The notes: generated by a model not told the origin, from the sequence alone. A DNA stretch of 44,649 bases from an uncultured cyanobacterium (GCA_903903925.1 CAIVAU010000104.1:1-44649); one strand, 5' to 3'. Shown: positions 1 to 9,472, numbered from the stretch's first letter. Translations and numbers: made by a program.

Positions 1-1
1 C

Positions 2-151
2 CTGGTGGCATCCAACACCCGCACCGTGAACTGGCTCCGTGCGGAAGTGCGCCTGGTGGACCAGCACCAGATCGCCCGCCTGGCCGCCAGTGCCACCAGT
101 GCCACCAACGAAATCACCCATCCCCCGGGCAATCCCGCCACCACGCCATGA
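2..151 (+). CDS. C-terminal end of an unidentified gene (partial)
   Basis: The reading frame is open from the window edge for 49 codons and ends at a TGA that overlaps the next ATG in an ATGA arrangement. The visible tail begins LVASNTRTVNWLRAEVRLVD and ends in a proline/threonine-rich stretch. Codon use is very GC-rich (almost all third positions are G or C), unlike every cyanobacterial gene to the right. I do not recognise the family. The ATGA overlap with the following gene is what makes this a convincing real gene end rather than a chance frame. Confidence 0.5.
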   Translation: MVASNTRTVNWLRAEVRLVDQHQIARLAASATSATNEITHPPGNPATTP

Positions 152-438
152 ACAAGCTCGATCCCAAAGTTAAAATCGAAATCATTGAGCGATCCCTAAA
201 ATGCTTCTGGTTGGGCGTCTTCAGCCTGATCCCCGTTTTCGGTGTGCCACTTTCCATCATGGCCCTGCGGCACAATCGCCGGATCCGCCAGCTCGGCACC
301 AGCCATTGGAACCCGGCCGAGCGTTATCGTTACTGGGGTGCGCTCTGCGCCCGCTTGTCGGATGCCTTGGTGTTCATCTTTGCCACGGCCGTGATTGCCT
401 TTTTCACCATGTTGAACCACTGGCCCACGTACCATTGA
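148..438 (+). CDS. small two-helix membrane protein, unknown family, GC-rich
   Basis: This 96-residue protein starts at the ATG overlapping the previous stop (ATGA), so the two genes are translationally coupled. Two hydrophobic segments are visible, around residues 20-40 (WLGVFSLIPVFGVPLSIMAL) and 70-90 (LVFIFATAVIAFFTML), separated by a basic loop with HNRRIR and YRYWGAL. It is probably an inner-membrane protein of unknown function. Base composition is much more GC-rich than the rest of the window, which suggests another bacterial source (the style recalls Verrucomicrobia-like genomes, but that is impression only). It may belong to a chimeric piece of assembly or a transferred segment. Confidence 0.55.
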   Translation: MNKLDPKVKIEIIERSLKCFWLGVFSLIPVFGVPLSIMALRHNRRIRQLGTSHWNPAERYRYWGALCARLSDALVFIFATAVIAFFTMLNHWPTYH

Positions 439-492
439 TTCGTAAATGCCACCTGACGAATTCCTCCCTCGGGAATAATTCCCCTCCTGATG

Positions 493-1656
493 TTAATCCA
501 CAGTAGCGGTTCTTTGTTCTTTGGACTGCGGTTTTGGAAAATCTTGATTACCAATGACTTCTCCAAATGGACCCAACACCATCTGCTGCTCAACCGTTGG
601 CAGATTCTCCAAGGGTAAGTGGGGGAATAGCAGTTCCGCAACTCGATAAGCTTCTTCTAAATGAGGATAACCAGAAAAGATGAAGGTATCAATACCTAGG
701 TCTGCATACTCTAGCATCCTAGCGGCAACAGTACTGGGGTCTCCTACTAGGGCAGTTCCTGCACCACCCCGCACTAAACCAACCCCAGCCCACAAATTTG
801 GACTAATTTCTAAGGCTTTTCGACTACTATTGTGCAATTGACTCATACGGCGTTGTCCTTCTGAGTCCATGCGGGCAAAAGCTGTTTGAGCAGTGGCGAT
901 CGCCTCCTCATCCACATACCGAATCAAATCATTTGCAGCATCCCAAGCCTGACTCTCAGTTTCTCGAACAATCACGTGCAGGCGAATGCCAAACCGCAAA
1001 GTTCGTCCTTCTTCCTCTGCTAAGCGGCGCACCTCCCTAATCTTTTGCGCCACTTGCGCCAGTGGTTCACCCCACGTCAAGTACACATCCACATGCTTAG
1101 CAGCAATGCGTTGAGCTATCGGCGAGGAACCCCCAAACCATAAAGGTGGATAAGGTTTCTGCACAGGACGAAACAGCAATTTACCTTCCTTGATATTGAG
1201 ATGCTCCCCTTGGAAGTCTACAGTTTCACCAGAAGTCATTTGCCGCCACACCGTCAAAAATTCATCGGTCAATTTGTAGCGGTCATCATGATTCAGATGC
1301 AAACCATCTCCTGCCAATTCTACTGGATCGCCCCCTGTGACAATATTAATCAGCAAGCGTCCATTGGAAATCCGGTCAAAAGTTGCTGCCATCCTTGCTG
1401 CTACACCAGGTGACATCAATCCAGGACGTATCGCCACCAAAAAACGCATTTTTTTGGTATACGTAACCAGCGTCGATGCCAAAACCCACGCATCTTCACA
1501 CGAACGTCCTGTTGGTAGCAATGCTCCTGTAAAACCTAAATGATCCACCGCAGACGCAATCTGCCGCCAGTAATCAAAGTCCACCGAGCGTCCACCTATA
1601 GCAGTGCCTAGATAGCGCCCATCTCCGTGTGTAGGGATAAACCAAAGTAGCTGCAT
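493..1656 (-). CDS. ssuD: SsuD-like FMNH2-dependent alkanesulfonate monooxygenase
   Basis: A 387-residue luciferase-like flavin monooxygenase (TIM-barrel LLM fold). Enzymes of this family use reduced FMN and O2 to cleave the C-S bond of alkanesulfonates, giving an aldehyde and sulfite in the cytoplasm. Family hallmarks seen are the opening [15 protein letters not shown], the [21 protein letters not shown] segment near residues 90-110, the [11 protein letters not shown] segment, [10 protein letters not shown], and a C-terminal [20 protein letters not shown]. Length agrees with SsuD (about 380). It is the last gene of the minus-strand sulfur run, 184 bases after cysA. A partner NAD(P)H:FMN reductase (SsuE) is not in the window. 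Exact substrate range cannot be read from sequence. Confidence 0.88.
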   Translation of the reverse strand: MQLLWFIPTHGDGRYLGTAIGGRSVDFDYWRQIASAVDHLGFTGALLPTGRSCEDAWVLASTLVTYTKKMRFLVAIRPGLMSPGVAARMAATFDRISNGRLLINIVTGGDPVELAGDGLHLNHDDRYKLTDEFLTVWRQMTSGETVDFQGEHLNIKEGKLLFRPVQKPYPPLWFGGSSPIAQRIAAKHVDVYLTWGEPLAQVAQKIREVRRLAEEEGRTLRFGIRLHVIVRETESQAWDAANDLIRYVDEEAIATAQTAFARMDSEGQRRMSQLHNSSRKALEISPNLWAGVGLVRGGAGTALVGDPSTVAARMLEYADLGIDTFIFSGYPHLEEAYRVAELLFPHLPLENLPTVEQQMVLGPFGEVIGNQDFPKPQSKEQRTATVD

Positions 1657-1840
1657 GATTGTTATTCCGAGAGGCTACAAAACTTTCTCACCAAAATAAA
1701 TACTATAAATCTATCCAGCTATCGTATTAAGCTATCACCCTAACAATATTGCACAATCAACTCAAACAAAGCAATAATTTTACAAAAATAAATACTGCTT
1801 GTATATCAAGTTACAGAACTATCTGCGTGCATCTGCGGTT

Positions 1841-2860
1841 TTAAATACTCAATCTACTGGGAAAAACTTTTGCATGTCTAGCCTTAACATAAACATGCTG
1901 CTGTTCGTTAATCTCAAGTTGATTAAACAGTTCCCGCGTCAAATACGCATTCACCGTCTTCCCAGATCTAAGAGTTAATTCCACCCGAATTTCCCAACCT
2001 AGATTCATAATGCGATCAACCTTAGCAGGTGTAGAATCATCATCAGCATGAATCTGAATCACAACATCATGAGGACGCAAGAAGACCTGATCAGTCGTTA
2101 GAGTATCGAAATTTTTATCTGGTAGAATACCCGCATGACTAGGAAGAATATTCACTGGTCCAATAAAGCTCATCACGAATGGAGTTGCTGGTTGGTCATA
2201 AATCTCAGAGGGGGTTCCAATTTGCTCAACTCGACCTTTATTCATCACCACAATTTGATCTGAAACCTCCATTGCTTCCTCTTGGTCATGGGTGACAAAT
2301 ACAGTTGTTACATGCACTTCTTCATGCAACTTTCGCAACCACATTCTTAACTCCTTGCGAACTTTGGCATCTAACGCCCCAAAAGGTTCATCTAGAAGTA
2401 AGATTTTTGGTTGAACTGCCAATGATCTTGCCAAAGCTACCCGTTGGCGTTGACCCCCAGAGAGTTGAGAAGGATAGCGATCGCCAAACCCTTGCAACTG
2501 AACTAACTCCAAAAGTTCTTCCACACGCAGCTGAATTTTGCCTTTAGGAAGCTTGCGGATCTCTTGTGGAAAAGCTATATTCTCCCGCACTGTCAGGTGC
2601 TTAAATAATGCGTAATGCTGAAATACAAAACCAATCTGGCGTTTTTGTACCGATTTGTAAGTGACATTTTCATCAGCAAGCCAAATTTCACCAGAATCTG
2701 GTTCTTCCAATCCCGCAATCATTCGTAATAATGTTGATTTTCCTGATCCAGATGGACCCAACAGCGCCACTAAAGAACCAGTTTTTACTTCTAAACTCAC
2801 AGAGTCAACTGCATGAAAAGATCCATAACTTTTTGATACATTTTCTACTGTAATGCTCAT
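1841..2860 (-). CDS. cysA: CysA-like sulfate ABC transporter ATPase
   Basis: A 339-residue ABC ATPase that powers sulfate/thiosulfate import at the inner membrane. Seen in order: Walker [10 protein letters not shown] at residues 35-43, a Q-loop (FVFQHYALF), the [15 protein letters not shown] signature, Walker [13 protein letters not shown], and the switch histidine in [14 protein letters not shown] roughly 100-residue C-terminal regulatory region follows, with [12 protein letters not shown], typical of the CysA/MalK-like group. It follows cysT and cysW in the same direction, which fixes the substrate as sulfate-type. A 244-base gap containing repeats separates it from cysW. With no ssuB in the window, it might also serve the nearby SsuC/SsuA proteins; that is speculation. 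Confidence 0.93.
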   Translation of the reverse strand: MSITVENVSKSYGSFHAVDSVSLEVKTGSLVALLGPSGSGKSTLLRMIAGLEEPDSGEIWLADENVTYKSVQKRQIGFVFQHYALFKHLTVRENIAFPQEIRKLPKGKIQLRVEELLELVQLQGFGDRYPSQLSGGQRQRVALARSLAVQPKILLLDEPFGALDAKVRKELRMWLRKLHEEVHVTTVFVTHDQEEAMEVSDQIVVMNKGRVEQIGTPSEIYDQPATPFVMSFIGPVNILPSHAGILPDKNFDTLTTDQVFLRPHDVVIQIHADDDSTPAKVDRIMNLGWEIRVELTLRSGKTVNAYLTRELFNQLEINEQQHVYVKARHAKVFPSRLSI

Positions 2861-2864
2861 ATTT

Positions 2865-2898
2865 TGAATTATGAATTATGAATTATGAATTATGAATT
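2865..2898. repeat. heptamer tandem repeat (TGAATTA, about five copies)
   Basis: Five head-to-tail heptamers, TGAATTA four times then TGAATTT, lie just upstream of the cysA start on the minus strand. This is a short tandemly repeated repeat typical of heterocyst-forming cyanobacteria. It sits in what would be the cysA ribosome-binding leader, so copy-number change could alter translation. Confidence 0.8.
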
Positions 2899-2931
2899 TA
2901 GCTTGGTTTTGGGGGCTGTTGACGACAGCTT

Positions 2932-3053
2932 GTTGGGTGCATCCCAACGAGCGTAAATTCGTAGTGCGAGCATCTTGCTCGCTTGTAATACACGTGAGCA
3001 AGATGCTCACACTACTGATCGTTTTTTTTGCAAAACTGGGATGCTCCCAGCTT
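2932..3053. repeat. MITE/REP-like palindromic element, copy 1
   Basis: The core at 2961-3015 is an imperfect inverted repeat. The left arm begins GTAGTGCGAGCATCTTGCTC and the right arm ends GAGCAAGATGCTCACACTAC, with a short loop around TGTAATACACG. Outside it lie a second pair of arms, GGGTGCATCCCA on the left and TGGGATGCTCCCA on the right. A diverged copy of the core plus right arm occurs at 11960-12045 and a half copy at 37151-37173. There is no coding capacity. It lies between cysW and cysA and probably forms a hairpin in the transcript. Confidence 0.75.
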
Positions 3054-3104
3054 GTTATCTCTCAGTTGTTTAACAATTCTGGCGGATGTATTGTCACAAT
3101 TATA

Positions 3105-3974
3105 TCAACTATTCTTCTTTCCAGTTTTCCTTTCTAGAATCTCCTTTAAAACCAAAGTCACAACTGCTAATAGTGCTAAAAGTACAGCAGCAGAATAAGC
3201 CGCTTCTGTTTCATATTGTTTGTAAGATTCCTCTACAAATAAAGGTAGACTCTGAGTCTTGTTAGCGATATTTCCAGACACCACAGAGACAGCACCAAAT
3301 TCACCCATTGCTCTAGCATTAGTTAAAATTAAACCGTAGAGTAAACCCCAACGAATACTTGGCAGGGTGACACGCCAAAATATCTGCCAATTGTTTGCAC
3401 CAAGAATTTTGGCGGCTTCTTCTTGCTCATTACCTATTTCTTCTAAAACAGGAATGACTTCACGAGCGACAAATGGTAGACTCACAAATGCTGAAGCTAA
3501 CACCATACCTGGAAAGGCGAAGACGATTTTGATATCATTGGCTTCTAGAGGGTTACCAAACCACCCTTGTCGCCCGTAAAGTAGGACAATCATTAACCCT
3601 GCAACCACTGGCGAGATCGAAAAAGGTAGGTCAATAATACTGAGAATAAGGGTGCGACCAGGGAATTTATGACGAGCGATCGCCCAAGCTGCACATAACC
3701 CAAATACAGTATTTACAGGTACAGCAATTAAAGCTAGTAGTAATGTCAGCCGAACAGCATTGAGAAAATCGGAACGTGTTAAGTTAGATAAAAACGGACC
3801 AACTCCTTTTTGAAAAGCTTGGAAAAAAACATTAACGGCAGGAATATATAATACTAAAGCAACATAAGCCACCGCCAACCCAATCAAAAATATAGTTACC
3901 CAATTTCTCGGTTGCTCTCCCTTTTGTTTGGTTGTATGCAAACGAAGCGGTACTTCATCATGATTTCGTGTCAT
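3105..3974 (-). CDS. cysW: CysW-like sulfate ABC transporter permease
   Basis: A 289-residue inner-membrane permease with about six hydrophobic segments, the first near residues 27-50. The cytoplasmic EAA-type loop that contacts CysA is visible as [21 protein letters not shown]. The sequence [17 protein letters not shown], shared by CysT/CysW permeases, follows. It pairs with CysT to form the membrane channel for sulfate. The start overlaps the end of cysT by 17 bases, indicating translational coupling. The N-terminal 20 residues are polar and basic, consistent with a cytoplasmic start. Confidence 0.92.
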   Translation of the reverse strand: MTRNHDEVPLRLHTTKQKGEQPRNWVTIFLIGLAVAYVALVLYIPAVNVFFQAFQKGVGPFLSNLTRSDFLNAVRLTLLLALIAVPVNTVFGLCAAWAIARHKFPGRTLILSIIDLPFSISPVVAGLMIVLLYGRQGWFGNPLEANDIKIVFAFPGMVLASAFVSLPFVAREVIPVLEEIGNEQEEAAKILGANNWQIFWRVTLPSIRWGLLYGLILTNARAMGEFGAVSVVSGNIANKTQSLPLFVEESYKQYETEAAYSAAVLLALLAVVTLVLKEILERKTGKKNS

Positions 3975-4836
3975 ATCTTCTCCCCCAAGCTTGTAAAAAA
4001 TTAATCGCCAGCAGCATCACCAACGAAATCACCAGTAGTACTATGCCAATAACAGTTGCACCAGGATAGTCATACTGTTCTAGACGTTGGAAAATGAGTA
4101 CAGGTGCAATCAAATCTTTGAAAGGGGTATTAGAAGAAATAATTACCGTCGATCCATACTCTCCAACTGCACGAGAGAACCCCAAAGCAACACCGGTTAA
4201 AATCGTAGGAAATAACGGTGGTAAAATAACTTTCCAAAAAGTTTGCCATTGAGATGCACCCAAACACCAAGCAGCTTCTTCAAATTCCTTTTCCATTTCT
4301 TGAAGCACAGGCTGCACAGTCCTGATAACAAAAGGTAGCGAGATAAAAATCATCGCTACCGCTACACCGAAACGAGTAAAAGATATCTTAATACCTAGTG
4401 GAGCCAACAGCGACCCAATCCAGCCATTATCACTATAAACTGTTGCCAGTGTTAGACCTGCAACTGAAGTTGGCAAAGCAAATGGCAAATCAATTGAAGC
4501 ATCAACCAACCGTTTTAGGGGAAAATCATAGCGTACTAACACCCACGCAATCAAAGTCCCAAAGACTCCATTGATCAAAGCAGCTATTAATGAAGTCACA
4601 AAAGTGACGTTGTATGTTGCTACTGCGATTGGACTGGTAGCGATCGCCCAAAATTCAGCAGGAGTTTTACTACTCGCTTTCACAAACATCGCAATTATTG
4701 GGATAAACAACATGACAGTCAAATATCCCAACGTAATTCGCCATGTCCAAGGAACTTGAGATAAGCGGCGCAGAAACCTCCTCCAACCCGGAATATTCTG
4801 ATGAACTATTAATTTTGGACGGGAAGATACAGCCAT
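3958..4836 (-). CDS. cysT: CysT (CysU)-like sulfate ABC transporter permease
   Basis: A 292-residue inner-membrane permease, partner of CysW. Hydrophobic segments start near residue 33. The cytoplasmic coupling loop reads [22 protein letters not shown] and is followed by the conserved [18 protein letters not shown]. It sits between the sulfate-binding protein and cysW in one direction, the classical sbp-cysTWA order. The short leader before its ATG holds a GAGT tetranucleotide microsatellite, which could influence translation. Confidence 0.92.
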   Translation of the reverse strand: MAVSSRPKLIVHQNIPGWRRFLRRLSQVPWTWRITLGYLTVMLFIPIIAMFVKASSKTPAEFWAIATSPIAVATYNVTFVTSLIAALINGVFGTLIAWVLVRYDFPLKRLVDASIDLPFALPTSVAGLTLATVYSDNGWIGSLLAPLGIKISFTRFGVAVAMIFISLPFVIRTVQPVLQEMEKEFEEAAWCLGASQWQTFWKVILPPLFPTILTGVALGFSRAVGEYGSTVIISSNTPFKDLIAPVLIFQRLEQYDYPGATVIGIVLLVISLVMLLAINFLQAWGRRYDTKS

Positions 4837-4840
4837 AAGG

Positions 4841-4868
4841 GAGTGAGTGAGTGAGTGAGTGAGTGAGG
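4841..4868. repeat. tetranucleotide microsatellite (GAGT, six copies)
   Basis: Six perfect GAGT units followed by GAGGGAG. On the coding (minus) strand it reads as ACTC repeats within a few bases of the cysT ATG, between the sulfate-binding-protein gene and cysT. It is perfect in copy and therefore probably unstable in length. Confidence 0.85.
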
Positions 4869-4914
4869 GAGTAGGGAATAAATTTTTCTATGCCCAATGC
4901 TCAATGCCCACTCC

Positions 4915-6063
4915 CTATTTTTTGTTATTTTTGAGTTGGATCTTGTCAAAAAGAGCGCCATCGGCAAAGAACTTTTTATCAATCTCACTCCATCCACCGT
5001 AGTCATTAGCTGTACCCAAATTTTTGACTTTGGGGTATTTGTCGGCAATTTCTTTTGTTTGTGCTACTGTCTCATCCACAGGTCGGAATCCGATTTTGGC
5101 AAACTCTTGTTGTGCTTCAGGAGTAAACAAGTATTTGACAAAAGCTTCTGCTACTTCGCGGGTGCCATGTTTATCGACGTTTTTATCCACAACGGCGATT
5201 GGATTATCGATAGAGATGTTGACATCAGGCACTGAATAATTCAGCTTCGCACCATTTTTTTGTGCTAAGAGAATCTCGTTTTCATAGTTGATCAGAGCAT
5301 CCCCCTGACCTTGCTTGAGAAATGTGTCAGATGCTTCACGGGCGTCTTTAGCCAGAACAGGCACATTTTTGTAAACCTTAGTCACAAAGTCAGTTGCTTT
5401 CGCCTCATCTCCTCCAGTTTTAATCACTGAATTCCAAAGTGCTAGAAAATTCCATCGAGCAATCCCTGAAGTTTTGGGGTCAGCAGTGATGAGTTTTACA
5501 TTGTCTTTGGCTAAATCTGACCATGTTTTGATTCCTTTAGGATTGCCTTCTCGTGTGACTAATGCTGCGACAGTTTTTGAGACAATGGCATTATTGGGAA
5601 CTTTTTTCTCCCACCCAGGCTGAATGAGTCCAGCCTTTTCTATCTTTTGGATGTCTCCAGCCAGTGATAAATGAACAACATCTGCTTCTAAACCATCGAT
5701 GACTGCACGAGTTTGAGAACCAGAACCTCCATAGCTTTGTTTGAAGGTGACAGTTTGGCTATGTTCTTTTTTCCAATTTTCTACAAATTTAGGGATGATG
5801 GCTTCGTGCGCTGCTTTTGTGACAGCAAAGGAAACAAGGGTTAGTTCAACATCCTGCTTATTAGCTGAAACAGGACTAGTCGTGGAACCACTATCAGCAG
5901 AATTACTCGTGTTTCCACCTGAGCAAGCAGCAATCAGCACACTCAAGCTGATTCCCACCAAAAATAGTGAAAAGAAGCTTTGGAGTGAATTTATCGCCAG
6001 TTTATTATCAAGCTTTTTAATGAGTTGTTCTATTTGTTTTAAAATACCTTGCCACAATTTCAT
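4915..6063 (-). CDS. sbpA: periplasmic sulfate-binding lipoprotein (Sbp/SbpA)
   Basis: A 382-residue solute-binding protein that captures sulfate or thiosulfate in the periplasm and delivers it to CysTW. A lipoprotein signal is visible: hydrophobic stretch around residues 29-46 then IAAC with a Ser/Thr/Gly-rich linker, so the mature protein is probably lipid-anchored. Family motifs include VTLVSFAVTKAAHEAIIPKF-like text near residue 75, KQSYGGSGSQTRAV, ADVVHLSLAGDI, and TSGIARWNFLALW. The first ~28 residues are an unusually long polar lead before the hydrophobic core, so a later start is possible. It heads the cysTWA genes. Confidence 0.92.
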   Translation of the reverse strand: MKLWQGILKQIEQLIKKLDNKLAINSLQSFFSLFLVGISLSVLIAACSGGNTSNSADSGSTTSPVSANKQDVELTLVSFAVTKAAHEAIIPKFVENWKKEHSQTVTFKQSYGGSGSQTRAVIDGLEADVVHLSLAGDIQKIEKAGLIQPGWEKKVPNNAIVSKTVAALVTREGNPKGIKTWSDLAKDNVKLITADPKTSGIARWNFLALWNSVIKTGGDEAKATDFVTKVYKNVPVLAKDAREASDTFLKQGQGDALINYENEILLAQKNGAKLNYSVPDVNISIDNPIAVVDKNVDKHGTREVAEAFVKYLFTPEAQQEFAKIGFRPVDETVAQTKEIADKYPKVKNLGTANDYGGWSEIDKKFFADGALFDKIQLKNNKK

Positions 6064-6208
6064 ACTATTTACTGTTTATCTATAGAGATACAGGATCGTA
6101 AAGCTAAGGTATTATACGGCAAAAACAGCGACAAACGCAAGTAGAAATCCTCACTTTTCCGATCCAGTAAGTGAGGATTTGCTCATAATTACTTCACGCG
6201 ACAGGGTA

Positions 6209-7021
6209 TCAGGCTTTTGCATAGTTAGGATTCCACTGTAACCAGTAACTTTCCAGTTGTCTGGCAACAAAATCCGCTAATTTACCTAACAATGCATATA
6301 TTAAAATACTCAGTACAACCACATCCGTTTGCATAAATTCTCTAGCGTTCATCGCCATATAACCAATTCCGGAATCAGCAGCGATCGTTTCTGCCACAAT
6401 CAGCGTTAGCCACATAATCCCCAAAGAAAAACGTACACCTATCAAAATTGAAGACATTGCTCCGGGTAAAATAATTCGCCAGAACAGACCCCAAAAATTT
6501 AAACCATAAATTTGTCCCATCTCAATTAATCCAGCATCAACGCTACGAATTCCATGAAAAGTATTGATATAAATAGGAAACATTACTCCTACAGATACGA
6601 GAAATAATTTAGCTTCTTCCCCTATACCAAACCATAAAATTACCAAAGGAATTAAAGCTAAGATTGGGATAGTACGGAGCATTTGGATCGAAGTATCCAA
6701 CAATTTTTCAGCTATGGGGGAAATGCCATTCAGCAATCCCAAGGAAAATCCGATACTCCCACCAACGATAAAACCACTAATTGCCCGTGCTGCACTTATA
6801 CTCATGTTGCGGAATAATTCGCCACTTTCACTTAACTTAATAGCTGCACCAACTACACCCACAGGAGAAGGCAAAATTCTAATGGGAATCAAACCTATAG
6901 TAGAGAAAAACTGCCACAAAATTAAAAGTGTTATCGGTATCGTCCAAGGGATTAATGACTGAGTGGAATGATTACTCAGAAATTTAAAGTGAAACTTATG
7001 TCTTTTCATTGTGTGTGCCAT
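6209..7021 (-). CDS. ssuC: SsuC-like ABC permease for sulfonates
   Basis: A 270-residue permease of the nitrate/taurine/sulfonate class (BPD_transp_1 fold) with about six membrane segments. Diagnostic text: GLIPIRILPSPVGVVGAAIKL near residue 45, the LRTIPILALIPLVILWFGIGEEAKLF stretch, and the EAA-like region LPGAMSSILIGVRFSLGIMW followed by LIVAETIAA. It lies 51 bases after the SsuA-like gene. No ATPase gene accompanies this pair, unlike standard ssuABC. The start at 7021 has no clear ribosome-binding site; the in-frame ATG at 7009 is an alternative. Confidence 0.85.
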   Translation of the reverse strand: MAHTMKRHKFHFKFLSNHSTQSLIPWTIPITLLILWQFFSTIGLIPIRILPSPVGVVGAAIKLSESGELFRNMSISAARAISGFIVGGSIGFSLGLLNGISPIAEKLLDTSIQMLRTIPILALIPLVILWFGIGEEAKLFLVSVGVMFPIYINTFHGIRSVDAGLIEMGQIYGLNFWGLFWRIILPGAMSSILIGVRFSLGIMWLTLIVAETIAADSGIGYMAMNAREFMQTDVVVLSILIYALLGKLADFVARQLESYWLQWNPNYAKA

Positions 7022-7071
7022 AAGGTAGAACAGGAGTTAGGAGTAGGATAAGCGTGTGAAATTATTTCATT

Positions 7072-8181
7072 TCATTTTTTTGCTAGAACATCTGAGGGAG
7101 TAATTTCAGCATATTCTTTAGGTGTCAAAAACCCATCTCTCACATTTACCTTGTTAGGTATTAATTTTAGGCTGTACCATTTATCTGCAACTTCTTGTTG
7201 CTTCTCAATGACTTTCTCCGTAATCGGACGCAGATCCCAATCGTATTTATCGTGCATTTTTTCTAATGTGGGTACATCTAGTTGTGTCACTGGTGCAAGC
7301 ATTTCTGCAGCTTCTTTTGGATGCTCTTTACCCCAAATTTCGGCTTTTTGCAGTTCTTCTAAGAAGACTTTAATAACTTGAGGATTCTCTTTATAAAAGG
7401 AGCGTGTTGTGGAGTAGAAGTTACCAGTATCTCTTAGACCTGTACCATCGATCAAAACACGACCAATTTTCTGCTGTACATTTCTAGTCACAAATGGTTC
7501 CCAAATAAACCAAGCATCTACTTTCCCTTGACTAAAGGCTGCATTAGCATCTGCCGGTGGTAGATAAACTGACGTAGCATCACTGAGTTTTAGACCTTCT
7601 TTTTCTAGTGCTTTTAACCAGAGGTAGTGACCGATAGATGCTTTCTGAAAAGCTACTTTTTTACCCTTTAGGTCTTTAACACTGTTAATAGGAGAGTTGG
7701 AACCAACTAACAGTGAAATTGATTTAGCGCTAGGAGAAGTCGTCGCTAGATAGACTAGGGGTACTCCAGCCGATTGTGAAAAAATAGGAGGTGTTTCGGC
7801 TGTATATGCAATCTCGAGACCACCAGCATTGAGAGCTTCTAGTTCCTGTGGTCCTGCTGCAAATTCGGGCCACTCTAACTTATAGCCAAGAGATTCTAGT
7901 CTTTTTTTGAGGATGCCTTGTTTTTCTACAATTGCCAGTGAAGCAAGTTGTTTAACGCGTACAATTCGTACTAATTTTGTAGATTTTGTAGGAACTTGAG
8001 TCTGGCTTATATTTGATGCGCTTACCTGCTGTTGAGTATCCTTTGATGGTTGTGAGCAACCAAATAAAATAGTAGATAATAAGACGGTGTAAGTGGCAGT
8101 AACCAAGAAGTAACGACGAGGAACGTGTTGATTTTTCAAAGGTTTAAATTTGGCTTTAAAAATTTGCATACATTGGCTCAT
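7072..8181 (-). CDS. ssuA: SsuA-like sulfonate-binding lipoprotein
   Basis: A 369-residue solute-binding protein of the NMT1/SsuA type. A lipobox is visible near residues 37-42 (TILFGC) after a basic, hydrophobic leader, so it is probably membrane-anchored. Family features: LEALNAGGLEIAYTAETPPIFSQSAG, LKGKKVAFQKASIGHYLWLKAL and KVDAWFIWEPFV. It presumably binds aliphatic sulfonates, or sulfate esters, for SsuC. The first four residues (MSQC) precede a second in-frame ATG. It follows the SfnB-like gene and precedes ssuC. Confidence 0.87.
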   Translation of the reverse strand: MSQCMQIFKAKFKPLKNQHVPRRYFLVTATYTVLLSTILFGCSQPSKDTQQQVSASNISQTQVPTKSTKLVRIVRVKQLASLAIVEKQGILKKRLESLGYKLEWPEFAAGPQELEALNAGGLEIAYTAETPPIFSQSAGVPLVYLATTSPSAKSISLLVGSNSPINSVKDLKGKKVAFQKASIGHYLWLKALEKEGLKLSDATSVYLPPADANAAFSQGKVDAWFIWEPFVTRNVQQKIGRVLIDGTGLRDTGNFYSTTRSFYKENPQVIKVFLEELQKAEIWGKEHPKEAAEMLAPVTQLDVPTLEKMHDKYDWDLRPITEKVIEKQQEVADKWYSLKLIPNKVNVRDGFLTPKEYAEITPSDVLAKK

Positions 8182-8263
8182 TTAGGTACTGTTTGTTAGG
8201 AAATAAGATAGCTTTTGCCATCTTATAGAAATAAAGCACATTGCAAGTAAGCGAAGTACAAGG

Positions 8264-8287
8264 CTGACTCCTGACTCCTGACTCCTG
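8264..8287. repeat. heptamer tandem repeat (CTGACTC)
   Basis: About three and a half CTGACTC units lie directly against the stop codon of the SfnB-like gene. The same heptamer in the opposite orientation (GGAGTCA) forms the long block at 29671-29787, so this is one family of dispersed short tandem repeats. Confidence 0.8.
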
Positions 8288-9472
8288 CTATGAATATTGC
8301 GTAGCTAGCGGTAACTCTTGGTTGAGTAACCAATTGCCGATATCGCGCAATTTATAATCTACAGGGTCATGTAGTGTGAAGGTGCGCAAATCGCGCCAGT
8401 AACGGTCGAAGCCGTATTTGGTAGCTGTAGAACGAGTTCCCATGACTTCAAAGATAGAATTCGTGATATTCAATCCACTTTTTGCGACAAAAGCTTTGGC
8501 GGTAAAAACTGCGATCGCCACTTCTCCTCGTTCTTGGGGTGTTAAGTTGACATCTTTTTCCCAAGCCTGTTGAACTTGAAGAGCTGTATGATCAGCTAAA
8601 GCAATAGCAGCTTGCAGTTCTGTCCACAGTTCCCCATAGCGACGCTGAATATAAATATCATCTGTGGCACGTTCTACTCCAGATGTAATCCAAGGTTTAG
8701 TCTGGGTTATGGTGTACTGCTTGGCAGAGGACAGTGCGCCAGAAGCAATTCCCAGATATACATAAGTTTTGGTTAACTGCGCGATGATTCCCAAAAATGT
8801 AGCAAAAGCACTATCAGGAGGAGAAGGATATCCCAATATTTCATCTTTCTTCACCAAGACATTGTGGAAAGTGAAAGTATTGCTGTCTGTACGTCGCTGT
8901 CCAAAATTGTCCCAATCTTGATTGGAAACAACACCCTCTCTATCTTTGGGAATGACGAACAGAAAGGGATTTTCTACGCCATCTTGCACAGCAGAGAACA
9001 CCCGCACATCGGCAATAGCAATACCAGTGCCAAAGCTTTTCACACCATTGACGCGGAAGTGTTCACCATCTGGGGTAATTTTTAGTCGGGTATCCCTCGT
9101 GTTGATGGCATTTGCCCAGAATAGGTTCTTTTCAGCAGTTTCTCGATAGTATCTGTCTTTTTGTTCTGGAGTTCCCGAAACATGACCTAGAGCGGTAAGG
9201 TTAAGATGGTTACCGTATAATTGTCCAATAGAACCATCCGCAACAGACAGTTCTTGGACAATTTTTAATCCTTCTACCCAGGTTGCCCCTGTGCCACCAT
9301 ATTCTTTGGGCACTATTAAAGGTAGCAGACCACTTGACCGCAGGCGCTGAATTTCTTCTTCTGGTACTCCCGCTTTGCTGTCACGTTCTACTGCTTTGGC
9401 GGCAAGTTCTGTAGATAGGGAAGATGCGATCCCAATCCAGTTTTTCGATTCTTTAACTATTAGTTGCACCAT
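8288..9472 (-). CDS. sfnB: SfnB-like acyl-CoA-dehydrogenase-fold sulfur oxidoreductase
   Basis: A 394-residue flavoprotein of the acyl-CoA dehydrogenase/DszC-like monooxygenase superfamily. Visible: VPKEYGGTGATWVEGLKIVQ in the N-terminal helical domain, the beta-domain FRVNGVKSFGTGIAIADVRV around residues 135-155, NFGQRRTDSNTFTFHNVLV, and a C-terminal FEVMGTRSTATKYGFDRYWRDLRT, the monooxygenase-type ending. SfnB-family members are linked to sulfur acquisition from organosulfur compounds. Position at the head of the minus-strand sulfur run agrees. The exact substrate is unknown. The start gives a clean N-terminus (MVQLIVKES) and is preceded by a long non-coding region where the operon promoter should lie. 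Confidence 0.8.
   Translation of the reverse strand: MVQLIVKESKNWIGIASSLSTELAAKAVERDSKAGVPEEEIQRLRSSGLLPLIVPKEYGGTGATWVEGLKIVQELSVADGSIGQLYGNHLNLTALGHVSGTPEQKDRYYRETAEKNLFWANAINTRDTRLKITPDGEHFRVNGVKSFGTGIAIADVRVFSAVQDGVENPFLFVIPKDREGVVSNQDWDNFGQRRTDSNTFTFHNVLVKKDEILGYPSPPDSAFATFLGIIAQLTKTYVYLGIASGALSSAKQYTITQTKPWITSGVERATDDIYIQRRYGELWTELQAAIALADHTALQVQQAWEKDVNLTPQERGEVAIAVFTAKAFVAKSGLNITNSIFEVMGTRSTATKYGFDRYWRDLRTFTLHDPVDYKLRDIGNWLLNQELPLATQYS

Noticed and set aside
114..641. Minus-strand and alternative-frame open frames near the left end
   Set aside because: They are shadows of the GC-rich pair or run across the composition junction; no homology pattern.
2892..3137. 81-codon plus-strand frame between cysW and cysA
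   Set aside because: It translates the palindromic element; no conserved features.
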